Shown one piece after another: positions 8,504 to 17,436 of a stretch of 64,000 nucleotides of DNA. The DNA lies in the NCBI GenBank assembly GCA_965249175.1, contig OZ252227.1:1798001-1862000 (forward strand), given 5' to 3'. The stretch comes from CAZYFH01 sp965249175. Lineage in GTDB: Bacteria > Acidobacteriota > Vicinamibacteria > Vicinamibacterales > UBA8438. A program made the translations under genes and the position numbers. Below the pieces are notes generated by a model that saw only the letters and a list, made by a program, of their open reading frames with translations, was not told where the DNA came from and did no database searches. Position 1 is the first letter of the stretch. Each line of letters begins with the position of its first letter.

Positions 8504-9403
8504 CTACGATTCGAGCGCCGCCCGACAGTAGTCGAGACAGCGGCGCAGTTCGGTCACGGTGTCGCCGCCGTCGTACTCGTATTCGATGTTGGCGGGGATA
8601 TCCCATCGCTCGTCTCGGAGCAGGCGCAGCACGTCGCGAATCGGCGCGTCACCGTCACCCCACGCGACATTCGGCCCCTGGTCGCGCTTGCGGTCCTTGA
8701 GATGGAGCGTGACGATCCGCTGGTGATGGTCACGCAGATACGCAAGCGGATCGAAGTTGGCAGCCGTCATGTGACCGATATCGAGGTTGATGGCAATCGG
8801 GGCGGGCCCGCCCATCTCGATGGCCTTGGCAAAGTCGTCCGGCGTCGCGAATTCGTTCGGGTCCGCGCGCGAGTGATTGTGCATCGCGACCGGCATCCCG
8901 TAGCGATCCGCCATCCGCGCGATGCGGCCGACGCTGTTCATGTGAGCCGATGCGGTGATCGCCGGGGCGCCGAGCGCCATGGCCATCTCGAAGCCCCGAT
9001 CGATCTCCGCGTCGGAGAAGTGGTCCTTGAAGCTCAGGTTGTAGGCGCTCAGCCCGATCTCCGCCGCGTCGAACATGCCACGAATGCGGCGGAAGTAGTC
9101 GAGGGAGACGGTCGTGCGCCAGCGCCGCAGCCGTTCACGATTCTCCGGCCGGCGCAGCTCGCGGGGTTCGACGTGGACTTCCCACAGCTCACAGCTGCTC
9201 AACCCGAGCTCGCGCATCGCGGCGATGCTGGCCTCCAGATCCATGTCACGCACGCTGTAGCTCTGGAGCCCGATCAGGACGCCCGCGAACCGGGATTCCG
9301 CCGCCCAGACGCGGCGTCGACCCAGTGGGATCAGGCTGGCCGCCGACGCGCCGGCTGCGCCGAGCATCAGACGGTTCCATTCGCGTCGGGTGAGTGGTGG
9401 CAT
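8504..9403 (-). CDS. Tat-exported sugar phosphate isomerase/epimerase-like TIM-barrel protein
   Basis: A 299-residue xylose-isomerase-like TIM barrel. Start ATG at 9403 gives a twin-arginine signal (LTRREWNRLMLGAAGASAA). The barrel follows: LIGLQSYSVRD, LGLSSCELWEV, MHNHSR, NLDIGHM, TLHLKDR and IPANIEYEYDGGD, with His and Asp/Glu residues in the metal positions. It is the first gene of a minus-strand operon with DUF1080 and an MFS transporter. This combination is common in Acidobacteriota and Planctomycetota. The exact sugar reaction is unknown; 3-keto-sugar or inosose-type chemistry is plausible. Confidence 0.87.
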   Translation of the reverse strand: MPPLTRREWNRLMLGAAGASAASLIPLGRRRVWAAESRFAGVLIGLQSYSVRDMDLEASIAAMRELGLSSCELWEVHVEPRELRRPENRERLRRWRTTVSLDYFRRIRGMFDAAEIGLSAYNLSFKDHFSDAEIDRGFEMAMALGAPAITASAHMNSVGRIARMADRYGMPVAMHNHSRADPNEFATPDDFAKAIEMGGPAPIAINLDIGHMTAANFDPLAYLRDHHQRIVTLHLKDRKRDQGPNVAWGDGDAPIRDVLRLLRDERWDIPANIEYEYDGGDTVTELRRCLDYCRAALES

Positions 9404-9482
9404 CGAGTCGCTCCGCTGCGCCGCGTGCCCCATTCTATGCTACGGGTCCCGCGTGTCACAGCACGACGACATCCGTCGTGCG

Positions 9483-10517
9483 TCAGGGTTTCGGGATCGG
9501 TGGGTCGGCGATCTTCAGCAGCTGCTTACCGATGTTCGCACCGCGGAAGAGCCGCAAGAACGTCGCCGGGATGTTCTCGAAGCCTTCCTGGACGTCGTCC
9601 CTCGACGTGATCTTGCCGGAGGCGAGCCAGGCGGACAGGGCACGTCTTGCCTCGTTGAACCGCGAGGCGTAGTCGAGAATGAGAAACCCCTCCATCCGGA
9701 TGCGTCGCGTGATCAGCAGAAACATGTTCCGAGGGCCCGCCGGCGGTTGCTCGGCGTTGTATCCGGAAATCATGCCGCACGAGGCAATGCGTCCCCAGAC
9801 CGCCATGTGACCGAGGACGGTCTCCAGGACGGCGCCGCCGACGTTGTCGAAGTAGACGTCGATGCCCTTTGGGCAGAGCTCCCCAAGCCGCGCGCTGATG
9901 TCGTCTGACTTGTAGTCGATCGCCGCATCAAGCCCGAGCTCGTCCGTCAGCCAGCGACACTTGGACGCGCCGCCGGCGATGCCGATCACCCGACATTGCT
10001 GCAGTTTGGCAATCTGTGCAGCGATGGAGCCGGTGGCCCCGGCCGCGCCCGAGACGACCACGGTGTCGCCCGCCTTCGGTTTCGCGACGTCGAGCATCCC
10101 GAAATAGGCGGTCAATCCCGTGCCGCCCAGGATGCCCAAATAGCTCGGCAGTGAGTGCACCGCGTCGATCCGCTGGACCGTCGCCGGTCCGCGTCCGTCG
10201 CCCACCGCGTAGTCCTGCCAGCCGAAGCCGCCGCCGACGATCTCGCCTGCGGCGAACTCCTCGTGTCGTGATTCGATCACCTGGCCGAGCCCCGAGGCAC
10301 GCATGACGCTCCCGATCTCGATCGGCGGCATGTACCCAGGGTCGTCGGTCATCCAGCCGCGCAGCGCGGGGTCGAACGAGACATACAGGACCCGCACGAG
10401 GAACTGACCGTCGTCGATCGTCGGTTTCGGTTCCTCGCCATAGACGAAGTTCGACTCGGTCACCATGCCGGTCGGTCGCGAGGCGAGACGCCACTGGCGG
10501 TTACGCTCGGTTGTCAT
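9483..10517 (-). CDS. Zinc-independent NADP-dependent MDR oxidoreductase
   Basis: A 344-residue medium-chain reductase of the prostaglandin/leukotriene reductase type, which reduces activated double bonds with NADPH. Motifs: FDPALRGWM near the N-terminus, VVVSGAAGATGSIAAQIAK (nucleotide binding), GGASKCRWL, and GIDVYFDNVGGAVLE. Zinc-ligand cysteines are absent. ATG 10517 was chosen because the alignment with the paralogue at 38824-39834 starts there; the upstream in-frame sequence is not protein-like. It is divergent from a TIM-barrel gene across 63 bases that contain TATAGT on the minus strand. Confidence 0.9.
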   Translation of the reverse strand: MTTERNRQWRLASRPTGMVTESNFVYGEEPKPTIDDGQFLVRVLYVSFDPALRGWMTDDPGYMPPIEIGSVMRASGLGQVIESRHEEFAAGEIVGGGFGWQDYAVGDGRGPATVQRIDAVHSLPSYLGILGGTGLTAYFGMLDVAKPKAGDTVVVSGAAGATGSIAAQIAKLQQCRVIGIAGGASKCRWLTDELGLDAAIDYKSDDISARLGELCPKGIDVYFDNVGGAVLETVLGHMAVWGRIASCGMISGYNAEQPPAGPRNMFLLITRRIRMEGFLILDYASRFNEARRALSAWLASGKITSRDDVQEGFENIPATFLRLFRGANIGKQLLKIADPPIPKP

Positions 10518-10545
10518 CCACACGTGCCATGTGCGAGTCGGCAGC

Positions 10546-10551
10546 ACTATA
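10546..10551 (-). promoter_or_regulatory. Candidate -10 box TATAGT of the MDR oxidoreductase gene
   Basis: Minus-strand CGGGC-TATAGT lies 29 bases before the ATG at 10517. The GC/TATA context recurs before several genes of this window. No convincing -35 hexamer at 17 bases. Confidence 0.35.
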
Positions 10552-10580
10552 GCCCGCTTTGCAACGATAATGATGGACGC

Positions 10581-11570
10581 ATGGCACGCCGCGTCACCCT
10601 CTTCACGGGCCAGTGGGCCGATCTGCCGCTCGCCGAGCTGGCAGAGAAGGCTCAGGCGTTTGGGTATGACGGGCTGGAGCTGGCGTGCTGGGGTGACCAT
10701 CTGGACGTCGACCGGGCCGCGTCAGACGTCGCCTACTGCCAGGCGCGTCGCGATCTCCTCGCCGAGCATGGTCTCGGGTGCTGGGCGATCTCGCATCACC
10801 TGGCCGGACAGCTCGTCTGCGACCTCAACGACGCGCGCTCCGATTCGTTCGCGCCCGACGACCTCGCGGGTGACCCGGAGGCAAAACGCCGTTGGGCCGT
10901 GGCCACGATGCAGAACACCGCGCGGGCCGCCAAGAATCTCGGCGTGCCGGTGGTGTGCGGGTTTACCGGGTCGTCGATCTGGCATCTGCTTTACTCGTTT
11001 CCACCGGTGCCCGCGGCGACGATCGAGCAGGGCTACCGGCAGTTCGCGGATCTCTGGAATCCTATTCTCGACGTGTTCGAAGAGTGCGGCGTGCGGTTCG
11101 CGCTGGAGGTGCACCCGACGGAGATCGCCTTCGATATCGTCACGGCGCACCGGGCGCTCGACGCGATCGGGCGACGTGAGGTGTTCGGGTTTAACTTCGA
11201 CCCGAGCCACTTGGAGTGGCAGGGGATCGCGCCGGCCCGGTTCGTCGACGAGTTTCCCGACCGCATCTACCACGTGCACATGAAGGATGCCGCGGTGACG
11301 CTGGACGGGCGGAGCGGCATTCTCTCGTCCCACCTCGACTTCGGCGCACCGGGTCGAGGCTGGGATTTCCGGTCCGTCGGGCGCGGCGACGTCGACTTCG
11401 AGTCGATCATTCGCGCGTTGAACCGGGTGCACTACGCGGGTCCGCTGTCCGTGGAATGGGAGGATTCGGCGATGGATCGCGAGCACGGCGCGCGTGAGGC
11501 GTGCGAGTTCGTCAAGCGGATCGATTTCGCACCATCGGACGTGGCGTTCGACGCCGCGTTCGAGCGGTGA
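10581..11570 (+). CDS. Sugar phosphate isomerase/epimerase (TIM barrel), cytoplasmic
   Basis: A 329-residue AP-endonuclease-2-like TIM barrel without a signal peptide. ATG 10581 is the first start consistent with beta strand 1 (RVTLFTGQWADLP). Metal-site segments are visible: GYDGLELACWG, FALEVHPTEIAFD, GFNFDPSHLEWQG, IYHVHMKDAAV and LSVEWEDSAMD. The family includes hydroxypyruvate, inosose and ketose isomerases/epimerases; the substrate is unknown. The stop overlaps the GTG start of a Gfo/Idh/MocA gene (GTGA), a usual pairing for cyclitol or keto-sugar catabolism. Confidence 0.9.
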   Translation: MARRVTLFTGQWADLPLAELAEKAQAFGYDGLELACWGDHLDVDRAASDVAYCQARRDLLAEHGLGCWAISHHLAGQLVCDLNDARSDSFAPDDLAGDPEAKRRWAVATMQNTARAAKNLGVPVVCGFTGSSIWHLLYSFPPVPAATIEQGYRQFADLWNPILDVFEECGVRFALEVHPTEIAFDIVTAHRALDAIGRREVFGFNFDPSHLEWQGIAPARFVDEFPDRIYHVHMKDAAVTLDGRSGILSSHLDFGAPGRGWDFRSVGRGDVDFESIIRALNRVHYAGPLSVEWEDSAMDREHGAREACEFVKRIDFAPSDVAFDAAFER

Positions 11571-11981
11571 TCACCCGACCCTCCACCTCGAAACTGCAAG
11601 GCGTGTCATTCCAGCTCGGTCGCCGTCTCAAGATGGGCATGGTCGGGGGTGGCCCGGGCGCCTTCATCGGTGATGTGCACCGTCGCGCGGCCTGCCTCGA
11701 CGGTGATGTGGAGCTGGTCGCCGGCGCCTTTTCCTCCAGTGCACGCAGGTCGCGGCGGAGAGGACGCGAGCTCGGCCTCGAGTCCTCCCGCGTCTACGGG
11801 TCGTGGGAGACGATGATCGAGGGGGAGCTCGCGCGGCCGGCGGGCGAGCGCATCGACTTCGTGTCGGTGGTGACGCCCAACGACCTCCACGCGCCGGTCG
11901 CGAAGGCGTTTCTCGAGGCCGATGTGCACGTCGTCTGCGACAAGCCGATGACGCTCGACGTGCGCGAAGCCCGCACGCTGA
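11567..11981 (+). pseudogene. Gfo/Idh/MocA oxidoreductase, N-terminal fragment
   Basis: About 138 residues of an NAD(P)-dependent sugar oxidoreductase that is normally 350-400. The GTG start at 11567 overlaps the preceding isomerase stop. The Rossmann fold is intact: KMGMVGGGPGAFIGDVHR, VTPNDLHAPVAKAFLEADVH and VCDKPMTLDVREARTL, including the E/D-K-P motif. Immediately after ARTL at about 11980 the family similarity stops, and another frame encodes an unrelated TPR-like sequence. The C-terminal substrate domain is missing. Deletion, recombination or an assembly join could explain it. Confidence 0.8.
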
Positions 11982-12821
11982 GGGGACGGGTATCCGGCGT
12001 ACGCGCACCACTGGATCCTCGGGTTCTCACAGGCGCTGGCACGGAGGTTCGAGGAGTTGAAGACGCATCTGCGCTGGATGGACGAGCGGGCGGACGCCGG
12101 CGTCAGTCGCTATCGGCCGTACGCCGCATGCATCCGATCGATTCGCGACTTCTGCCTTGTCGACCCGGACAGAGGACTGGCCCACGCGGAGGCGGGCCTC
12201 TCGGTGCCCCACGAGGCGTTCGAGGGGAGCTATCTGCTCGGGATGAAGACCAACCACTTGATGTTGCTGCGGCGTTACGAGGAAGCGGCGGAGAATATCG
12301 AACGACACCAGGAGTACCATCGCGACCGTCCCACGGAGTATCGCGAGTCGAGCATCCGGGCGCAGGCTGGCGGGGTGGCGGCGGTCCAGGGCGAGCCGGG
12401 AAAGGGGATGGCAGCCTTTCTGCGTGAGGTGGAGATGCAGGCCCGGCGCAACCAGCGATTCATCGATACGGTTTTTCACGTCTTCCTGGCGGAGACGTAC
12501 GTCCGGATTGCAAATCAGGAGGTCGTCCCGCCCATCGGGGTGTTGCTGCGCAACCTGGGCTTTGTGTTCCGCCACGCGCTGCCGGCGAAGCGCCACGCGC
12601 GTCGATGCCTCGACTACGCACGTCGGCGCGCATCCGAGCATGGCCTGCACGGAATGGCGCCGTGGATCGCGTTCACGGCCGCTCGCGTCGCGCTCGTCGA
12701 GAAGCGTCCCGATGAAGCACGTCGAGAGCTCGAGGTCTGCATCGAGGGACGTCGCGCCGCCGGCTCCCCGGAACCTTCGACGCCTGTGCGTGATTTGATG
12801 AAGCGGGCCGGGACCGGATAG
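11982..12821 (+). pseudogene. C-terminal fragment of a TPR-type protein
   Basis: The frame is open from just after a TGA at 11979-11981 and encodes about 279 residues of alpha-helical, TPR-like sequence with no plausible start: it begins GDGYPAYAHHWILGFSQ and continues RRFEELKTHLRWMDER. The first ATG (12056-12058) is out of frame; internal starts would cut a helix pair. Repeats of the type LRRYEEAAENIERH, FHVFLAETYVRIA and ARVALVEKRPDEARREL resemble the C-terminal TPR part of bacterial kinase- or cyclase-TPR proteins. The missing N-terminus and abrupt boundary with the Gfo/Idh fragment mark a junction. It is convergent with the Ser/Thr kinase. Confidence 0.6.
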
Positions 12822-12843
12822 CGCCGGCGACGGGTCGCTCCGG

Positions 12844-13917
12844 TCACCCGCCCGTGTGGATCTTCGTCGGTGCGTCGGGGTGCGCGACCAGCGTCGCCTG
12901 GTCGCCGATGTCCACGGAGACACGTGTGGGCGCGGAACCGCCCGCGTCCGTCGAGGCGAGCTCGGGGAGGAGCTCGTGGAGGTAGGCCTCGAGCGCGACG
13001 TTCGTGGGGCCGAAGCCGTCGTGGTACATGAAGTACTCGAGGGCGTAGCCCATCTCTCCCGCCGACCGGTATCGGTCCTCCGGATTCCTTGCCAGCGCTT
13101 TCATCAGGATGGCTTCGAGCTCCAGAGGGACGCCCCGGTTGAGCGACGTGACGGGCGGCACCTCGGCGCGGACGACGTTGCGGAGCGTCGAGCCGACGTC
13201 GTCGGCTTCGAAAACGGACACACCGGTCAGCAGCCGGTAGAACACGGTGCCGAGGGAGAACAGATCCGACCGCCCGTCGGTGTCCTTGTAGTCGGCCTGT
13301 TCGGGCGACATATACGGCGCCTTGCCCATCAGCACGGCGCCTTCCCGGCTGGCGAGGAGCTTGTGCGCCTTGGCGACGCCGAAGTCTCCGAGCTTCACGA
13401 CACCCTGGCCGGTGATCATGATATTCCGGGGGGTGACGTCGCGATGGACGACGCCCAGCAGATCGCCGTGTCGGTCGCGCTTCTTGTGCGCGTAGTCGAG
13501 GCCGCGGCAGACGCGGCTGACGATGAACGCCGCAAGGTCGACGGGGACCTCGCGCCCGACGTCCGCGTGGCGCGCCATGAACGCTGAGAGATCGATCCCG
13601 TCGATGTACTCCATGACGATGTAGAGCGTGGTGTCGGTGCGGTCGAGCTGATACACCTGGATGATGTTCTCGTGGACGAGGTCAGCCACCAGCTTGGCCT
13701 CGCCGATGAACATCTCCATGAAGTCGGCGTCCGAGCCCAGCGAGTCGATGATGGTCTTGATCGCCACCTGCTTCTGGAAGCCCTCGGCGCCATACTGGGT
13801 CGCCTCGTAGACAGCGCCCATGCCGCCTTCGGCCAGCTGGCGAGTGAAGCGGTAGCTCGTGTGGCCGGCGATCCGGTCAGGCAGTGGTGACCGGGTTGGT
13901 CCAACAGCATCACGCAA
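12844..13917 (-). CDS. Ser/Thr protein kinase (Hanks type), soluble
   Basis: A 357-residue kinase lacking a C-terminal membrane segment. Motifs: glycine loop EGGMGAVYEA (30-39), VAIK with Lys54, HRDVTPRN (158-165, Asp160; the usual HRDLKPxN has Val-Thr instead of Leu-Lys), DFG (178-180) and APYMSPEQ. The variant catalytic loop is also seen in active kinases of Myxococcota and Acidobacteriota. The apparent start is TTG at 13917, overlapping the end of the upstream hydrolase gene by eight bases, so translation may be coupled. The C-terminal 60 residues are a low-similarity tail. The substrate is unknown. Confidence 0.88.
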   Translation of the reverse strand: MRDAVGPTRSPLPDRIAGHTSYRFTRQLAEGGMGAVYEATQYGAEGFQKQVAIKTIIDSLGSDADFMEMFIGEAKLVADLVHENIIQVYQLDRTDTTLYIVMEYIDGIDLSAFMARHADVGREVPVDLAAFIVSRVCRGLDYAHKKRDRHGDLLGVVHRDVTPRNIMITGQGVVKLGDFGVAKAHKLLASREGAVLMGKAPYMSPEQADYKDTDGRSDLFSLGTVFYRLLTGVSVFEADDVGSTLRNVVRAEVPPVTSLNRGVPLELEAILMKALARNPEDRYRSAGEMGYALEYFMYHDGFGPTNVALEAYLHELLPELASTDAGGSAPTRVSVDIGDQATLVAHPDAPTKIHTGG

Positions 13918-14992
13918 ACTTCCGGCCCATCCACTCCAGGGTCACCCGGTTGAACTCGTCGGGCTTCTCCTGCTGGGTCCAGTGCCCACAATCGGCGACC
14001 ACGTGTGTCTCGAGGTCGTCGATAAACGCCGACATGCCGTCGGCGGAGGACGGGCGCAGGATGGTGTCGTTCTCGGCGCCGACGTAGAGGCAGGGCACTT
14101 CGATCTGCCAGGCGAGATCCGACGAGGTGCCCCCGCCGCGGCCGATGTTGCGATAGTAGTTGAGACCGCCCCTGAAGCCGGTGACCTCGAAGGTCTCGAC
14201 GAAGTAGGCGAGCTCGGCGTCGGTCAGAAACACCTCGCCGAGTGTCTCACCGCTCTCGATCATCCGAAGGAAGTCCATTGTCCGTTCGGCGGAGTCCTCC
14301 GGATACCGTCGCATGTTCTCGACGTCCCAGTACCATCCGCGGCAGATGACCACTTGAATGGAACGGCGGACGTCGCGTTCCAGAATGGCCTCGGCATGCC
14401 CCGGTGTCTGGAACGTGCGGACGTAGTAGTTGTCCGTTCGAACGATCAGCGGCTCCTCGACCGGTGCCGCTGCCGCGGTGCTTTGGGCGGGAGGACCCGA
14501 GGCCGGCGTGTTGACGCCGATGACACCCGCCACCCGCTCCGGGAACAGACGCGGCATCATCCAGACCAGCGCGCCCCCCCAGTCGTGGCCGCAGAAGACC
14601 GCCCGCTCGATCTCGAGCGCGTCGAGGAGGCCCGCGAGGTCGGCACACAGGTTGGGGACGCTGTAGCCGTCCACCGGCATCGGCCGGTCGGTCAGTCCGT
14701 AGCCGCGCAGATCCGGAGCGATCACCTGGAGACCGGCATCCGCAAAGGCGGAGATCTGGTGACGCCAGGAAAACGCCAGCTCGGGAAAGCCGTGGCAGAA
14801 AACGACTGGCAGTCCTTCGCCCGCGGTGTACATACCCATCCGGATCCCGTTCGTGTCGACAAAGCGTGGCGTGGGCAGGCCAGGCGCAGGTCGGACGGCT
14901 TGCTGTGCGGCGGTTGGTGAGCGCCGCCACAACGGCGCGGAGCCCAGCAGCGCGGCGGCCCCGTGAAGGAAACCTCGTCGCGTCACTGTCAT
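13910..14992 (-). CDS. Tat-exported alpha/beta hydrolase, epoxide-hydrolase-like
   Basis: A 360-residue protein with a twin-arginine signal (TVTRRGFLHGAAALLG). The catalytic pattern fits epoxide hydrolases: oxyanion motif CHGFPE, nucleophile elbow GHDWGG (Asp), lid tyrosine in GLNYYRN, acidic residue in GAENDTILRPSS, and His in DCGHWTQQE. It therefore probably opens epoxides, though haloalkane or ester substrates cannot be excluded. It precedes and overlaps the Ser/Thr kinase gene. Confidence 0.88.
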   Translation of the reverse strand: MTVTRRGFLHGAAALLGSAPLWRRSPTAAQQAVRPAPGLPTPRFVDTNGIRMGMYTAGEGLPVVFCHGFPELAFSWRHQISAFADAGLQVIAPDLRGYGLTDRPMPVDGYSVPNLCADLAGLLDALEIERAVFCGHDWGGALVWMMPRLFPERVAGVIGVNTPASGPPAQSTAAAAPVEEPLIVRTDNYYVRTFQTPGHAEAILERDVRRSIQVVICRGWYWDVENMRRYPEDSAERTMDFLRMIESGETLGEVFLTDAELAYFVETFEVTGFRGGLNYYRNIGRGGGTSSDLAWQIEVPCLYVGAENDTILRPSSADGMSAFIDDLETHVVADCGHWTQQEKPDEFNRVTLEWMGRKFA

Positions 14993-15033
14993 TGGTGCAC
15001 TCCGATGTGCTTCTGCTCCGCGTGTGGTGGACG

Positions 15034-15966
15034 CTAGCGCGTCTGCTCCAGGTACTTGAGCAGCTCGCTGTCCGTCCCCAGGATGAAGAACGTCTCCGGA
15101 TCCATCGTCTGCTCGTAGGTCTCGAGCGACTTCGTGAACGCGTAGAAGTCGGCGTCGCGGCTGTAGGCTTCCGCGTAGATGCCTGTCGCCTCCGCATCCG
15201 CTTGACCGCGCAGCTCCTCGGCTTCCCGGTAGGCCTCCGATTGGATCTGCGCCAGCTCGCGTTCGCGCTCGCCGTCAATCCGCGCCGACTCGCCCTGGCC
15301 TTCCGAGCGGAATTCCTCGGCGAGCCGGTTTCGTTCGGCGATCATCCGGAGGAAGACGTTCTGCTGCACCTCTTCGATGTAGTTGATCCGCTTGAGACGC
15401 AGATCGAGCAGCTCGATCCCGAGGTCGGCGGTCCGCGCCGCGGCGGTCTCGAGGATGTCGCGCTGGATCTCCCGCCGGCCGCGTTCGATGGCCTCCAGGA
15501 TGACCTCTTCCTCCTCGGACTCGATCTGCACGTCGACGGGGTCTCGAGTCGTGCTGCGCACCAGCTCGATCAGGTCATGCCGCGCGACCGCGTTCCGTGT
15601 TTCGCCGTCGAGGATGTCGTCGAGCCGCGACTGCGCGCCCCGCTCGTCCCGCAGGCGCTGAAAGAAGAGCAGCGGGTCGGTGATGCGCCACCGCGCGTAC
15701 GTGTCGACCCAGATGAACCGCCGGTCTCTCGTCGGCATCTGGTCGGGGTTGCCGTCCCATTCCAGGAACCGCTTCTCGAAGACGTTTGGCTGCTGGATGA
15801 ACGGCACCTTGAACTTGAGTCCCGGCGTGACGACGGGGTCGCCCACCGGTTCGCCGAACTGCGTGATGATGACCTGCTCGGTTTCGCTGACGGTGTACAC
15901 CGACTGGCCCAGGACGACGAGCGCGGCGACGCCGATGACGATCTGAATCATGGTTGTGCGGTTCAT
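15034..15966 (-). CDS. hflC: Protease modulator HflC
   Basis: A 310-residue SPFH/band-7 protein that forms a membrane complex with HflK around the FtsH protease. A single N-terminal membrane helix (about 5-22, MIQIVIGVAALVVLGQSVY) is followed by the SPFH domain (VSETEQVIITQFGEP, RDRRFIWVDTYARWRI) and a coiled coil rich in Glu/Arg with GESARIDGERERELAQIQ, then FFILGTDSELLKYLEQ, typical of HflC. ATG overlaps the hflK stop (ATGA at 15963-15966). No ftsH lies in the window. Confidence 0.95.
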   Translation of the reverse strand: MNRTTMIQIVIGVAALVVLGQSVYTVSETEQVIITQFGEPVGDPVVTPGLKFKVPFIQQPNVFEKRFLEWDGNPDQMPTRDRRFIWVDTYARWRITDPLLFFQRLRDERGAQSRLDDILDGETRNAVARHDLIELVRSTTRDPVDVQIESEEEEVILEAIERGRREIQRDILETAAARTADLGIELLDLRLKRINYIEEVQQNVFLRMIAERNRLAEEFRSEGQGESARIDGERERELAQIQSEAYREAEELRGQADAEATGIYAEAYSRDADFYAFTKSLETYEQTMDPETFFILGTDSELLKYLEQTR

Positions 15967-16997
15967 TGGGGACCTCCTGCGGCGGCAACGGCGGCGGCGC
16001 CGGCGGCGGCGGGTCGCGGTGCGGTGCCGTCGAGCGACAGCAGCGGCAGCACGCCCGTCGTGTCCTTGTCGACAAATAGCTTCCGGCCGACCTGCGGCAG
16101 GATCCGCTGCATCGTCTCGAGATAGAGGCGGCGTCGCGTGACCTCCGGCGCGAGACGATACTCGTCGTAGATGGCCGTGAAGCGCGTTGAGTCACCCAGC
16201 GAGCGGTTCACCCGGTCGAGGGCATACCCTTCGGCCTGCAGCACGGCCTGCTGCGCTTCGCCGCGGGCGCGTGGAATCACCCGGTTGTACTCCGTTTGCG
16301 CTTCGTTGATCATCTGGTCGCGCTGCTGCTGCGCCTGGCTGACCGCATCCCACGACGGCTTCACCGGGTCGGGTGGGTTCACGTCCTGCAGCACCACCTG
16401 GTCGATTGTGATGCCCATCTCGTACTGATTGGTCAGCTCCTGGAGCGCGACCCCGACGGTCGACTCGACCTCCTGACGGCCGATGGTGATCACCTCGGCT
16501 ACCGTCCGGTCGCCGACCACCTCGCGCATGACCGCCTCGTTCATCGCGCGGAACGTCTCCTCGATGTTGCGGACCTTGAACAGGTAGAGATACGGGTCCG
16601 AGACGCGATATTGCACGATCCACTCGACGACCGCCACGCTGAGGTCGCCGGTCAGCATGATCGATTCGTCACCGAACTGACCGCTGGCATACTGCGTTCG
16701 GACGCCGGCGTCCACGGTGCGGAACCCAAACTCCTGTTTGAGCTGCCGCTGGACCGGCACCTTCCGCACCGATTCGACGAACGGAATCTTCATCCGCAGA
16801 CCCGGTTCGGTGTTGCGGACATGTTGGCCGAAGCGCTGCACCACACCCACCTCCTCAGGCTGGACTTGATACAGCGTGCTGAAGCCGACGACGAGCGCGA
16901 CGACCACGGCGAGAACCACCGGTGCCGCGCCGCGCGGGATGCGCGGCATGTTGGGTATGTTCACGCGCTTGAAATCGACGATGGGTACATCTTCCAT
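15963..16997 (-). CDS. hflK: Protease modulator HflK
   Basis: A 344-residue partner of HflC. A membrane helix at about 26-46 (PVVLAVVVALVVGFSTLYQV) is followed by the SPFH domain (QPEEVGVVQRFGQHVRNTEPG), LTGDLSVAVVEWIVQYRVSD, and a long coiled coil ending in a Pro/Ala-rich tail. GGAG precedes the ATG at 16997 by about eight bases. It is the first gene of hflKC; the 439-base region upstream is the likely promoter zone. Confidence 0.95.
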   Translation of the reverse strand: MEDVPIVDFKRVNIPNMPRIPRGAAPVVLAVVVALVVGFSTLYQVQPEEVGVVQRFGQHVRNTEPGLRMKIPFVESVRKVPVQRQLKQEFGFRTVDAGVRTQYASGQFGDESIMLTGDLSVAVVEWIVQYRVSDPYLYLFKVRNIEETFRAMNEAVMREVVGDRTVAEVITIGRQEVESTVGVALQELTNQYEMGITIDQVVLQDVNPPDPVKPSWDAVSQAQQQRDQMINEAQTEYNRVIPRARGEAQQAVLQAEGYALDRVNRSLGDSTRFTAIYDEYRLAPEVTRRRLYLETMQRILPQVGRKLFVDKDTTGVLPLLSLDGTAPRPAAAGAAAVAAAGGPQ

Positions 16998-17436
16998 GTG
17001 GACACTCCTTCTACCGACACTCGTTGTGGCGAGAACACAGAACGATGTGAGACGGGGCGCGCACTGGTCGGTCCGCCCCGGACAGCTCGCGAGGCCCGGA
17101 ATTCGGGTCGTGTTGCCGTCCTCGCGCAGGCGTTATGCCGCGAGACAAAGTCGAGGCTCGCCGTTGCGACGGCACACACAGGCACTCTCGTGTAACTACC
17201 ACCGTAGTGGGTTTCAACGCGGAACACAACGCCGTGGTTGACGACCGGACGAGGCGCGGGGCGAGGAGGGGAGAGGATTTGCCGCCCTCTGTCGCACGAA
17301 GGCCTGAATCCCAACGGTCGTGCCGCTGGAGCAACGAATGTCGCGCAGCCGGGAAGAAGCGGCCCCCTCGCGCCTTGCGAGACGGGCGCGCGCTCCGAAC
17401 ACCGGGTGGCGCAGGTGATGGCGTCGTGAGACCCTG
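16998..17436. other. 439-base gap without a recognisable gene
   Basis: Both strands were read. Frames here look like shadows with no family similarity. It should contain the hflKC promoter on the minus strand, but no clear -35/-10 pair stands out. A small hairpin, ACTAC-CACC-GTAGT, lies at 17195-17208. Confidence 0.5.

Noticed and set aside
14866..16125. 419-codon plus-strand ORF
   Set aside because: Antisense to hflC/hflK; a mirror frame caused by high GC.
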